This document shows, piece after piece, positions 1 to 8,274 of a stretch of DNA of 64,000 bases (positions are counted from its first letter, which is position 1; each line of letters opens with the position of its first letter). The DNA lies in assembly GCF_001866645.1 (NCBI RefSeq), contig NZ_MLYP01000022.1:62001-126000 (forward strand). The letters are read 5' to 3'. A program made the position numbers and the translations under genes. The notes beneath the pieces are model-generated. The model searched no databases. It was not told where the DNA came from and saw nothing but the letters and a program-made list of their open reading frames with translations. Source of the DNA: Streptomyces colonosanans. GTDB lineage: Bacteria; Actinomycetota; Actinomycetes; Streptomycetales; Streptomycetaceae.

Positions 1-185
1 GTGGACACCCACTGCGCTGACTGCTCGGTGATGTGCAAGGACTCCATCAGCCGCGGAATCGCGTTGATCATGATGGTCTCGTTGAGGATCACTACGAACG
101 TGGCCAGCACCAGCAGCCGCACCACAATAGGTGTGCCGCCGCCTGCCTCTGCGGCGGTTGGTCGTTCCGTTATCGCAGCTGACAT
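1..185 (-). CDS. DHA2-family MFS multidrug efflux permease, N-terminal part (leaves the window)
   Basis: Proton-driven drug exporter of the inner membrane, visible only for its first 61 codons because the gene runs off the left edge. The protein starts at ATG 183-185 with a short polar, Gly/Ala-rich tail, followed by a first membrane helix carrying LNETIMINAIPRLM. That is the helix-1 signature of the LmrB/EmrB (DHA2, 14-TM) group. The next residues (LHITEQSAQWVST) match the conserved loop leading into helix 2. A GAGGTG element just upstream is a plausible ribosome site. Family is clear; substrate cannot be told. No regulator gene is recognisable in the intergenic DNA to the right. Confidence 0.8.
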   Translation of the reverse strand, partial: MSAAITERPTAAEAGGGTPIVVRLLVLATFVVILNETIMINAIPRLMESLHITEQSAQWVS

Positions 186-959
186 GACAGCACCTCACTG
201 GGGTTCCTGGTCGCAGTCGCCCGTAGCCGAGGGGAACCGGACTGGATGGTCGGACGTTGCACCGATACAGACCGGCAGGCACACCAGAACTCATCGGCCG
301 CCTGAGTGTGCCTCATCGCCGAGTGGATCGCTCCCGAATATGCGTGGCGCACATCGTGCCCTGAGAGGGCGGTTGCATCAGGTGGACCTGCTGTTCACCG
401 GGCCAGTGAGAACACGGGGTACCGATCGAAGGCGTGCCCGGTGGGTCGCAGTGCGGGTTCCGGCATGGCGGGTCCTGGCGAGCGACAGGGCACTGGCACC
501 GCTCTTCGACCTGTCCCGGGTGCCCCCGGCGGGTCAACTGCTGGGCAGGCATCGGACGACGTACTCCAAGTGCTGAACGTTGCCCGCCCAGAGCCGCTCC
601 CCGGTTCACTTGGTGCGGCCGGGCATCGGCCCACCACCAGGAACACGCCTCTCCTGATCAACCGTCACTGCCATGCCCACTGCCACGAAGCCGACAGATC
701 GCACCGAAAGCCCCGACCGATCCTGGCGGCAAGCCCGCACCGCCCTCCGCTTCACCACCTCGCGCGATCCCGTCATCCGCTACAGCTCTGGCTCCATGTA
801 TGTCCGGAAATCACTCTACTCAACATGCCTTACATTCTCTTTACTTTCGTGGACACGTCACCGGGACCGGCCCGGACGACGAATACGAACCCCGGTAGCC
901 CAAACCCCCCACGTGGTCTGAGACATCCTCAGTTTGCTTCGACAAGGAGGCAATGTCCC
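186..959. other. 774-bp non-coding interval
   Basis: Separates the divergent MFS gene from the large secreted-protein gene. Small ORFs exist on both strands (for example 673-921 on the plus strand), but none has recognisable domain content or a good ribosome site. The interval presumably holds both divergent promoters. I see no convincing operator palindrome. Confidence 0.5.
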
Positions 960-3900
960 ATGCAACGTGCACGACGAAGAACCCTACGAGCGGGGTTGGT
1001 GGCAGTCCTGGCCATGTTGGCCCTGCTCGTCGGTGGCCTACCAGCCACGGCGAAGCCCGCCGACACGGCGCCCGCCGCACCCGCAGCCCAGCCGGCCGCG
1101 AAGGCGAAGGTACGCGACGCGCTGCAACACGACCTCTCCCCGAAGCTGCGTGACATCGCCGCGAAGCCCGGCGGTACCAAGCGCAGCAGCGCCAAGCCCT
1201 CCGTGCAGCCGGCCCGTTCGCTGGAACGCACCGCCGTCAACCCGTCCGCGAAGGAGAGCAGCAGTCGGGTTCAGCGTGAATTCACCGCCAGCCAGGTACC
1301 CGAGTTCAAGGCCAACTTCGAGGGCGTCGGCAACGTCGACGGCGTGCTTCCGCCGGACACCAACGGCGATGTCGGCCCCAACCACTACGTCCAGATGGTC
1401 AACAGCCACTACGCCGTGTTCGACAAGAGCGGCAACAAGCTGCTCGGGCCACTGCCGGGTAATGCGGTCTTCGCCGGCTTCGGCGGACCGTGCGAGACCA
1501 GGAACGACGGCGACCCGGTGGTCCTCTACGACGAGACCGCCGATCGTTGGATGATCACCCAGTTCGCCCTGCCGGGCGGATCCGCCGGCAACCACCAGTG
1601 CATGGCGATCTCACAGACCGGGGACCCGACCGGGGCCTTCTACCGGTACGACTTCCTCTACCACCAGACCCGAATGAACGACTACCCGAAGTACGGGATC
1701 TGGCCGGACGCCTACTACATGACCACCAACGAGTTCGCGCCGTCCTTCGTCGGCGCCGGAGCGGTGGCCTTCGAGCGGGAGAAGATGCTCGCCGGCCAGC
1801 CGGCCCGGATGGTGTACTTCCACCTCGGTCCGGACTTCGGCGGCCTGCTGCCCGCCGACGCAGAGGGTCAGGCGCCGCCGGCCGGGGCACCCAACCCGTT
1901 CTCCATGTTCGACGACGACGCCTGGGGCACCTCGCCCACCGACCGGCTGCTGATGTGGGACTTCCACGTCGACTGGACCAACCCGGCGAACTCCACCTTC
2001 GGCAACAACCTGGCGCCGAACCGGTCCCTGGAGACCGCACCGTTCGACTCGAACATGTGCAACGGCGCCCGGTCCTGCATCCCGCAGCAGGGCACCTCGG
2101 CGCGACTGGACGCGATCGCCGACCGGTTGATGTACCGGGCGGCCTACCGCAACTTCGGCGACCACGCCTCCATGGTGCTCAACCACACCGTGGATGTCGG
2201 CGGCGACCACGCCGGCGTACGGTGGTACGAACTGCGCAGCAACTCGCCCACCGATTGGGCTATCCATCAGCAGGGCACCTATGCGCCGGACGGCGAGAAC
2301 CGGTGGATGGCCAGCGCGGCCATGGACGTCACCGGCAACATGGCCATCGGCTACTCGTCATCGGGCAGCACGTCCTTCCCGTCGATCCGCGTGGCCGGGC
2401 GACTCTCCGGTGACCCGCTGGGCGAACTGGGGCAGAGCGAGCGGACCCTGATCGCCGGGACCGGCGCACAGACCCACTCGGCGGCCCGCTGGGGTGACTA
2501 CAGCTCGATGTCGGTGGACCCGACGGACGGCTGCACGTTCTGGTACACCTCCGAGTACCTGTCCCAGACCAGCTCCGCCAACTGGCAGACCCGCATCGGT
2601 TCGATGAAGTTCCCCAACTGCGTCAACGGCCCGCGCGGTGAGGTGACCGGCAAGGTCACCAAGTCCGGTGGCGGAGCAATCCCCGGTGCGACGGTACGCG
2701 TCGGCGGCAGCGGAACCGTCACCAACGACCAGGGCGAGTACAAGCTGACCCTGCCGACTGGTCAGCACGAGGTGACCGCTTCGGCATTCGGCTACGCGTC
2801 GAAGTCCGAGACGGTGACCGTGCCCGACGGTGGCGCCGTGACGGCGAGCTTCGCACTCGACCCGGTTCCGCTGCGCAAGGTCAGCGGCGTGGTGAAGGAC
2901 GACTCCGGGCATGGCTGGCCGCTCTACGCACGCATCGACGTGGCCGGCAAGCCGGGCGGCCCGGTCTTCACCGACCCGGCGACCGGCGCGTACAACGTCG
3001 ACCTCCCGCAGGGTGCCGAGTACGGCCTGACGGTCAAGCCGGTGTACCCGTCGTACCAGCAAGGAACGGCACAAGTCACCGTCAGCGACAGCGACCTGGT
3101 GCGGAACTTCGACCTGGCGGTCGAGACCTCCTGCAAAGCCACCGGGTACAAGACCCGCTACGGCGAACCGGTCGTCTCCGAGCAGTTCGAGTCCGGGGAC
3201 ACGCCGTCCGGCTGGAGCGTGGAGAACACCACCCCCAACGGCGGCTGGAACTTCACCGACCCGAAGAACCGGGGCAACCTCACCGGAGGCAGCGGCAAGT
3301 ACGCCATCGCGGACAGCGACGCCGCCGGTTCCGGCAAGCCGATGGACACCACGCTGATCACCCCGGCGATGGACCTGTCCGCTGTACCGGCACCGGTGCT
3401 GCGGTTCAACAGCGACTACCGGGCACTCAGCGGGTTCGCCGACGTCGACGTGAGCGTTGACAACGGCACGACCTGGAAGAACGTGTCGCACTGGACCAGC
3501 ACCAGCCGGCGTGGTCCGGTGCTGGAGGAGATCCCGGTGCCGCAGGCGGCCGGGAAGTCCGACGTGCGGATCCGGTTCCACTACCAGGCCACCTACGCAT
3601 GGTGGTGGGAGCTGGACAACATGTCGATCGTCAACCGGTCCTGCGACCCGATCCCGGGTGGCCTGCTGGTCGGCCGGGTGCTGGACGGCAACACCAACGC
3701 CGGGCTCAACGATGCGACAGTGATCAGCGAGGACAAGCCGGCGGAGAAGGCGGTGACCGGACCGACTCCGGACGACGCCAAACTCGGCGACGGCTTCTAC
3801 TGGATGTTCTCGACCCTGACCGGAAAGCACCCGTTCACCGGGGCGAAAAACCAGTACAAATCGGTTACATCCACGGTAGAAGTGGCGGCTGACCGGGCCA

Positions 3901-5522
3901 CGCGGGAGGACTTCGCACTCAAGTCGGGCCGGCTGAACATCACCCCGCCATCGGTGGAGAGCAGCCTGACGCTGGGCGAGACCAAGACAGCGACGACGAC
4001 AATCCGCAACGACGGCACCGCAGCTGCCACGTTTGAGCTGTCCGAGCGGGCCGGCAACTCCGAGATCCTCGGTAAGCACGGCGCGCGCCTGCAGAACCTC
4101 CGGGTCAAGGGGGGCGGCGTGTCGCCCGCCTGGCGGGGCGACAGCAAGCCCGGTGACGTCCTGGAGCCGACCCCGTACGCGCCGCCGTGGATCGACACGG
4201 CCAACTACCCGGTCAAGGTCATGGACAACGCCGTGGCCGCGTACGACGGGAAGGTGTACTCGGTTGGCGGAACCGACGGCGCCGCCAACCTCGCCAACAG
4301 CTACGTGTACGACCCGCCGGCGAACACCTGGACGAAGATCGCCGACATGCCGGCGGCCCTGGAGAAGCCGGCAGCGACGTTCGTCGACGGCAAGCTCTAC
4401 GTCTTCGGTGGCTGGGACTCGGCGGGCAACCCGTCGGCAAAGGTCTACGCCTACGACCCCGGTACCAACACGTGGGAGACCCGGGCCGGCACCAACCCGG
4501 CCCCGCGGGCCGCGCCCGGCATCGGGGTGGTCGACGGCCAGATCTACCTGGTCGGCGGCTGCGTGGACGGAAACTGCAGCAAGTCCAATGTGACCGTCCG
4601 GTACAACCCGGGGGCCGACACGTTCACCACGGTCGCCGCGTACCCGGTCGCGGTGGCGTGGCAGGGCTGCGGCGGGATCGACGGCGCGCTCTACTGCGCC
4701 GGCGGCAACGGGCCGACGACGCTGAAGAGCACGTACGCCTACAACCCGGGCGCGAACGCCTGGACTCAGATGGCCGACCTGCCGGTCGACTTCTGGGGGG
4801 TGGCCGCGGACAGCGCGAACGGCCTGCTGGTGCTCTCCACCGGTGTCATCAACAACTCCACCACGGTCACCAACCAGGGCTGGGCGTACGACCCGGCGGC
4901 AAACTCCTGGTCGGCGCTGCCCAACGCCAACTTCGCCCGCTACCGGGCGGGTGCGGCGTGCGGGTTCGTCAAGGTCGGTGGCTCGACCGGCGGCTTCACC
5001 CCGACGTCGGACAGCGAACTGCTGCCCGGTTTCGACCAGTGCGCCACTGCCACCGACGTACCGTGGCTGTCCGCGTCCCCGACCTCGGCGACGCTGCAGC
5101 CCGGGGAGAGCATCACGGTGAAGGTGGCGTTTGAGGCCTCCACGGCGGCGGGCGTGCAGCAGCCCGGCAAGTACACCGCCCAGCTCGGCATCAAGTCGGA
5201 CACTCCGCCTGTGGCACCGATCGACGTGACGATGACCGTGCAGCCGCCCAAGGACTGGGGCAAGTACACCGGCACCGTGCTCGGCGAGGACGGCAAGGGC
5301 GGCACCGATCAGCTGGCCGGAGCGACCATCCAGATCAATGCCGCGACGTCGAGCTACACCCTGCGGACGGCCAAGGACGGCACCTACGCCCTGTGGTTCG
5401 ACACCCGCCTCAACCCGGTCAACGTGATCGTGTCCAAGGACGGCTACAAGCCGGTGACCACCACGGTGAAGCTCAAGAAGGGAGAGACGACGATCGGCAA
5501 CTTCACGCTGAAGAAGAGCTAG
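960..5522 (+). CDS. Large secreted multidomain protein with CarboxypepD-reg-like, choice-of-anchor-J-like and Kelch modules
   Basis: A 1520-aa exported protein. The start is ATG 960, preceded by AAGGAGG at 944-950; the frame is open further upstream, but only this start yields the signal peptide (basic RARRR, hydrophobic core, ATA cleavage region). Residues about 110-540 hold a domain opening with GVLPPDTNGDVGPNHYVQMVN that I cannot name. Then come CarboxypepD regulatory-like/CnaB folds at roughly 557-637 and 637-723, a choice-of-anchor-J (MAM-like) module at 734-893, a third such fold at 899-990, a Kelch propeller at about 1077-1350 (repeats such as YDPPANTWTKIADMP), and a final CarboxypepD-like fold to the C-terminus. 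Such C-terminal modules often accompany actinobacterial subtilisins, but no S8 Asp/His/Ser motifs are visible here. No sortase motif or anchor helix is seen, so it is probably released. A binding or structural role is inference. Confidence 0.8.
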   Translation: MQRARRRTLRAGLVAVLAMLALLVGGLPATAKPADTAPAAPAAQPAAKAKVRDALQHDLSPKLRDIAAKPGGTKRSSAKPSVQPARSLERTAVNPSAKESSSRVQREFTASQVPEFKANFEGVGNVDGVLPPDTNGDVGPNHYVQMVNSHYAVFDKSGNKLLGPLPGNAVFAGFGGPCETRNDGDPVVLYDETADRWMITQFALPGGSAGNHQCMAISQTGDPTGAFYRYDFLYHQTRMNDYPKYGIWPDAYYMTTNEFAPSFVGAGAVAFEREKMLAGQPARMVYFHLGPDFGGLLPADAEGQAPPAGAPNPFSMFDDDAWGTSPTDRLLMWDFHVDWTNPANSTFGNNLAPNRSLETAPFDSNMCNGARSCIPQQGTSARLDAIADRLMYRAAYRNFGDHASMVLNHTVDVGGDHAGVRWYELRSNSPTDWAIHQQGTYAPDGENRWMASAAMDVTGNMAIGYSSSGSTSFPSIRVAGRLSGDPLGELGQSERTLIAGTGAQTHSAARWGDYSSMSVDPTDGCTFWYTSEYLSQTSSANWQTRIGSMKFPNCVNGPRGEVTGKVTKSGGGAIPGATVRVGGSGTVTNDQGEYKLTLPTGQHEVTASAFGYASKSETVTVPDGGAVTASFALDPVPLRKVSGVVKDDSGHGWPLYARIDVAGKPGGPVFTDPATGAYNVDLPQGAEYGLTVKPVYPSYQQGTAQVTVSDSDLVRNFDLAVETSCKATGYKTRYGEPVVSEQFESGDTPSGWSVENTTPNGGWNFTDPKNRGNLTGGSGKYAIADSDAAGSGKPMDTTLITPAMDLSAVPAPVLRFNSDYRALSGFADVDVSVDNGTTWKNVSHWTSTSRRGPVLEEIPVPQAAGKSDVRIRFHYQATYAWWWELDNMSIVNRSCDPIPGGLLVGRVLDGNTNAGLNDATVISEDKPAEKAVTGPTPDDAKLGDGFYWMFSTLTGKHPFTGAKNQYKSVTSTVEVAADRATREDFALKSGRLNITPPSVESSLTLGETKTATTTIRNDGTAAATFELSERAGNSEILGKHGARLQNLRVKGGGVSPAWRGDSKPGDVLEPTPYAPPWIDTANYPVKVMDNAVAAYDGKVYSVGGTDGAANLANSYVYDPPANTWTKIADMPAALEKPAATFVDGKLYVFGGWDSAGNPSAKVYAYDPGTNTWETRAGTNPAPRAAPGIGVVDGQIYLVGGCVDGNCSKSNVTVRYNPGADTFTTVAAYPVAVAWQGCGGIDGALYCAGGNGPTTLKSTYAYNPGANAWTQMADLPVDFWGVAADSANGLLVLSTGVINNSTTVTNQGWAYDPAANSWSALPNANFARYRAGAACGFVKVGGSTGGFTPTSDSELLPGFDQCATATDVPWLSASPTSATLQPGESITVKVAFEASTAAGVQQPGKYTAQLGIKSDTPPVAPIDVTMTVQPPKDWGKYTGTVLGEDGKGGTDQLAGATIQINAATSSYTLRTAKDGTYALWFDTRLNPVNVIVSKDGYKPVTTTVKLKKGETTIGNFTLKKS

Positions 5523-5545
5523 TGACCCTGTCCGCGTGAGGACAG

Positions 5546-5575
5546 CACGGGCCGGTCCCTCGGGACCGGCCCGTG
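5546..5575 (+). terminator. Rho-independent-type hairpin after the secreted-protein gene
   Basis: Perfect inverted repeat 24 bases past the stop codon: CACGGGCCGGTCCC pairs with GGGACCGGCCCGTG around a CTCG turn (about 13 pairs). There is no U-tract, which is normal for Streptomyces. Confidence 0.8.
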
Positions 5576-6063
5576 TGCCATACCCGGCAGGCGGGCGCCA
5601 CCCACCGGACGGCAGCGGATCGAAGAGCATCGCCGCTTCGACACAACCTCCAGGGCTTCTACGGATCACGCCAGCGGATTGGGCCCGTCGAACTGGCGCT
5701 GCTGTCGATTGTGCACGACCCGATACGCCGAACAGCGTGACCCCTCAACCGCCAAGGCTCCGACGTCGCCCCTCACCCGGTCAGTTGGTGCGGCCGGACA
5801 TCGGTCGTACAGTCGTGGCTGTCTCGGATTCAGCCAAGGAACGACAGCCGGACCTGGCGGTTGTGATTCGAGACGTTCGTGTCCACCAAGCTCCGTTAAG
5901 GCAACCCCGAACCTACCCAGGTCCACGGCTCACTTCCACTTGCTGACGGACCAGCAGGTCGGCCCACCTGGTCTGGGCGAAGCCGATGCGCCCCCAGCAA
6001 GGTCTTGAGGATCGCCTCAGAAACGCCGTTGCATGTCCATCCAGCATCCGTGAGGCTCCCCTG

Positions 6064-6774
6064 GTGACGTACGAGTTCCTGCCGTCTGCCCTTACCTGGC
6101 CCGAGGTCGACCCCCGCGCCCACCCCTTCGACCCGGCCGCCGCCCGCATGGAGATACCGGCTCTCGCTCCTGCCGTACCGGCCCGCCCCAGGTACGGAAA
6201 GGACGATCCGGCATCGCTGCAAAAGCTCAGCGACTGGAGTTGGGACGTGGGGGCACCTTGGACGGAGGCCATGACCCGAGCTCTTGTCGAACGCTACGGC
6301 CGCTGGGTCCTCGGCTGGCGTTGGGCTCATGACGAGGGAGACATCGGTGGCGGCCCGGTCGGCAGTTGGTGCTGCGCGGCGCACTCGATCACCGAGCCGC
6401 GTAAGACGCTCGCCCGCGTCGCCTCCGCTCTGTGCGAGTGGCGGGAGTGGCTCGAGGACCTGGCCGAGCGGTTCGACCGTTATCCGCTGGGCAATCTGCC
6501 TCCCGAGGACCGCCAGGACGCCTGGGAACGTGCCACCGCGCACCTGGTCACCCACGTCGTGGACCGGACCAACGCCGGCGATGCCTGGTACGGGCACTGC
6601 CAGCAGGTGCTGACCTGGTTCCTGACGCGCTGGGACGTCACCCCCGCCCGGGCGGCGGCGTTGGTCGCCGAGGCCGTCGGCGGCCGTTTCGAAAGCTGGA
6701 TGGAGCCCGAGCAGACCGTGGTCCGCGACGTCGCCGAGCGTCTCTCCGCCTCCCTGGAGCCCGACACCGCATGA
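6064..6774 (+). CDS. Unrecognised 236-aa protein translationally coupled to Fic
   Basis: I do not recognise a family. GTG 6064 is chosen because GAGG sits 8 bases upstream; an in-frame ATG at 5986 would add 26 residues of unlikely composition. The product is soluble and helix-rich, with many Trp residues (WSWDVG, WVLGWRWAHDEGD, WREWLEDLAERFDRYPLG) and no signal peptide or membrane segment. Its stop codon overlaps the Fic start (ATGA), so the two are made together. That arrangement is typical of antitoxin-toxin or chaperone-effector pairs. The (S/T)xxxE(G/N) inhibitory motif of known Fic antitoxins was not found. It could be a new type of Fic inhibitor, an adaptor or a target. Confidence 0.75.
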   Translation: MTYEFLPSALTWPEVDPRAHPFDPAAARMEIPALAPAVPARPRYGKDDPASLQKLSDWSWDVGAPWTEAMTRALVERYGRWVLGWRWAHDEGDIGGGPVGSWCCAAHSITEPRKTLARVASALCEWREWLEDLAERFDRYPLGNLPPEDRQDAWERATAHLVTHVVDRTNAGDAWYGHCQQVLTWFLTRWDVTPARAAALVAEAVGGRFESWMEPEQTVVRDVAERLSASLEPDTA

Positions 6775-7439
6775 CCGCCGACCATCTGCGCACCTGGCTC
6801 GAGATACGCGAAGCGGTCCCGTGGCACACGGCTCCGGTCGTCAAACCGCAGCTCGGCAAAACACCGGCGCATCCTCCCTCGCCGACCCGGGACGGCGCGC
6901 TCCAGGACATCCTCACCTTCGACGCAGCCCGCTCGCCGGAACGCTCGACACGCCTCCTGGACGCCCTCCGTCTGGCCCGCGCCGACGCCGCCGCCGACCG
7001 CCCTCTGGCCTTCGCCTTGCTCCAGCGGTGGCACCGTCACGTCCTCGCCACGGACTCCGTCCCCTTCCGCACCCGACCCGCCTACGCCAAGTCCGGCCGC
7101 GAACGCTACGGCGTCACCGCCAACCTCCCAGCGCTCCTCGACAAGTGCCTGGCCCAGGCCACCGACTCTGACCTCCCCCTCAACGCCCGCGCAGCCCGCG
7201 CCTACCTCGACATCTGCTTCTTCCACCCGTTCGAGGACGGCAACGCACGATGTGCGTTCCTGACGTTGACCTACCTGCTGGCCCGCGAGGGCATCGCCCT
7301 CGACCAGGTCGCCCCCGTCCGGCGCGTGCTCCGCAGGGCGGACGACGCGGAAGGAGCACTCGGCCTGGCGCGGGTGGTCGGCGTGCTCATGCGACGCGTA
7401 CTGCCACCGGAGGGCCGGGCGCCGGCCTCGGATGGCTGA
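6771..7439 (+). CDS. Fic-family protein with a non-canonical active-site motif
   Basis: A 222-aa Fic-fold protein. Fic enzymes move AMP or another phosphate-containing group from a nucleotide onto a protein hydroxyl. The motif HPFEDGNAR lies at residues 152-160 and supplies the catalytic His, the acidic metal ligand and the anion-binding Gly-Asn. It differs from the consensus HxFx(D/E)GN(G/K)RxxR: Ala replaces Gly/Lys, and Phe163 stands where the second Arg, which contacts nucleotide phosphate, should be. The helices before the motif (ARAYLDICFF) are typical of the fold. The start ATG 6771 overlaps the stop of the upstream gene. No autoinhibitory (S/T)xxxE(G/N) helix is visible. It may be an active enzyme with altered nucleotide use (compare Doc, which phosphorylates) or a weakened one. 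Confidence 0.85.
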   Translation: MTADHLRTWLEIREAVPWHTAPVVKPQLGKTPAHPPSPTRDGALQDILTFDAARSPERSTRLLDALRLARADAAADRPLAFALLQRWHRHVLATDSVPFRTRPAYAKSGRERYGVTANLPALLDKCLAQATDSDLPLNARAARAYLDICFFHPFEDGNARCAFLTLTYLLAREGIALDQVAPVRRVLRRADDAEGALGLARVVGVLMRRVLPPEGRAPASDG

Positions 7440-7767
7440 AAAAGCCAGGCTGGCGTCAACCCGGCACTCCGGAAAATCACCCTCTCGGAAGCGGCCCCCA
7501 GGCGAGCGCACGTACGTACCACGCCCCACCACCAAAGCTGTGGCTTTCCGGGAGGCGAGCGAGGCCTTCGGCCGGGATCCGTGACCGGCCTGAGCGTCCG
7601 GAGAAGCAGTCCGGAGAAGCAGTTCAGAGATCTTCGATGCGCGGTCTCCTCGTACCGTCCAGGCAGTCTCGCAAGTAAGCGATCACCTTCTCCGACTCGC
7701 CCTGATGCACCAGGCGTTCGGCCTCCGCGACCACACCGCCCAGCGTCCCGAACGAAATGCGCCAACG

Positions 7768-8116
7768 TCAGGACCGCCAGCTTGCCGAGGCGCCACGCAA
7801 CTGCTTCTCCATCTCCCCCACTGGCAGCGACGGGTTGGCGGCCCCGGTCTTTACCACCTGCCAGTCGTCGTCGGCCAGAAGCCTGACGATCGTCCGAGTG
7901 GACAATTTCGGATGCTCAGCGGCCAGAGGGCGCACCCGCTCGTCGTCAGCGGATGCGCGGTAACAGGGTCGTGCCGACCTTGACGCAACTTGCCAGCCGG
8001 CCGAGCAGGTCAAGGGACAGCCGCGGGTTGTGTGCGAGTTCCCTACGCACGGCGGTGCCGGTGTCCGCCTCGAGCGTGTACATGATGTCCTCCGAGTTCT
8101 GGTCGGCCTGAGCCAT
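7768..8116 (-). pseudogene. Frameshifted leucine-rich-repeat-variant (LRV) protein remnant
   Basis: Two minus-strand reading frames together encode LRV-type helical repeats. The upstream frame gives LEADTGTAVRRELAHNPRLS and LLGRLASCVKVGTTLLPRI, then stops at 7946. The next frame continues with ADDERVRPLAAEHPKLSTR and LADDDWQVVKTGAANPSLP and stops at 7768. The pieces join in register if a frameshift lies near 7950-7960. The 5' part of the gene is missing beyond about 8116. LRV proteins are solenoid scaffolds; this copy is probably inactive. A sequencing error at the shift would restore only a short fragment. Confidence 0.65.
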
Positions 8117-8199
8117 CAGGGAGGGCACCTGGGATGCCGCTGTCGCTGCGCACAGCCTCGGGCCCGAGCGCGGCACTGTCTGCGCCAAGTAGGCGACGC

Positions 8200-8241
8200 C
8201 AGTATGCGGTCCGCTCCCGGCAGGGAGCAGACCGCATACTG
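8200..8241 (-). terminator. Strong hairpin at the end of the ABC exporter operon
   Basis: A 19-bp inverted repeat with one mismatch and a GGCA loop: left arm 8200-8218 (CAGTATGCGGTCCGCTCCC), right arm 8223-8241. It lies 34 bases past the permease stop and would end the minus-strand transcript. Confidence 0.8.
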
Positions 8242-8274
8242 CGCGAGCCTCTTGCGGCCACGGTTCTGTGGTGG

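Noticed and set aside
673..921. 82-codon plus-strand ORF upstream of the secreted protein
   Set aside because: No ribosome site, no recognisable family, and composition unlike its neighbours; not strong enough to call.
306..959. Upstream extension of the large secreted protein
   Set aside because: Would bury the signal peptide; the AAGGAGG site and signal sequence fix the start at 960.
2358..5669. 1103-codon minus-strand open frame
   Set aside because: Antisense shadow of the secreted multidomain protein gene; Arg/Gly-rich composition, no domain, no ribosome site.
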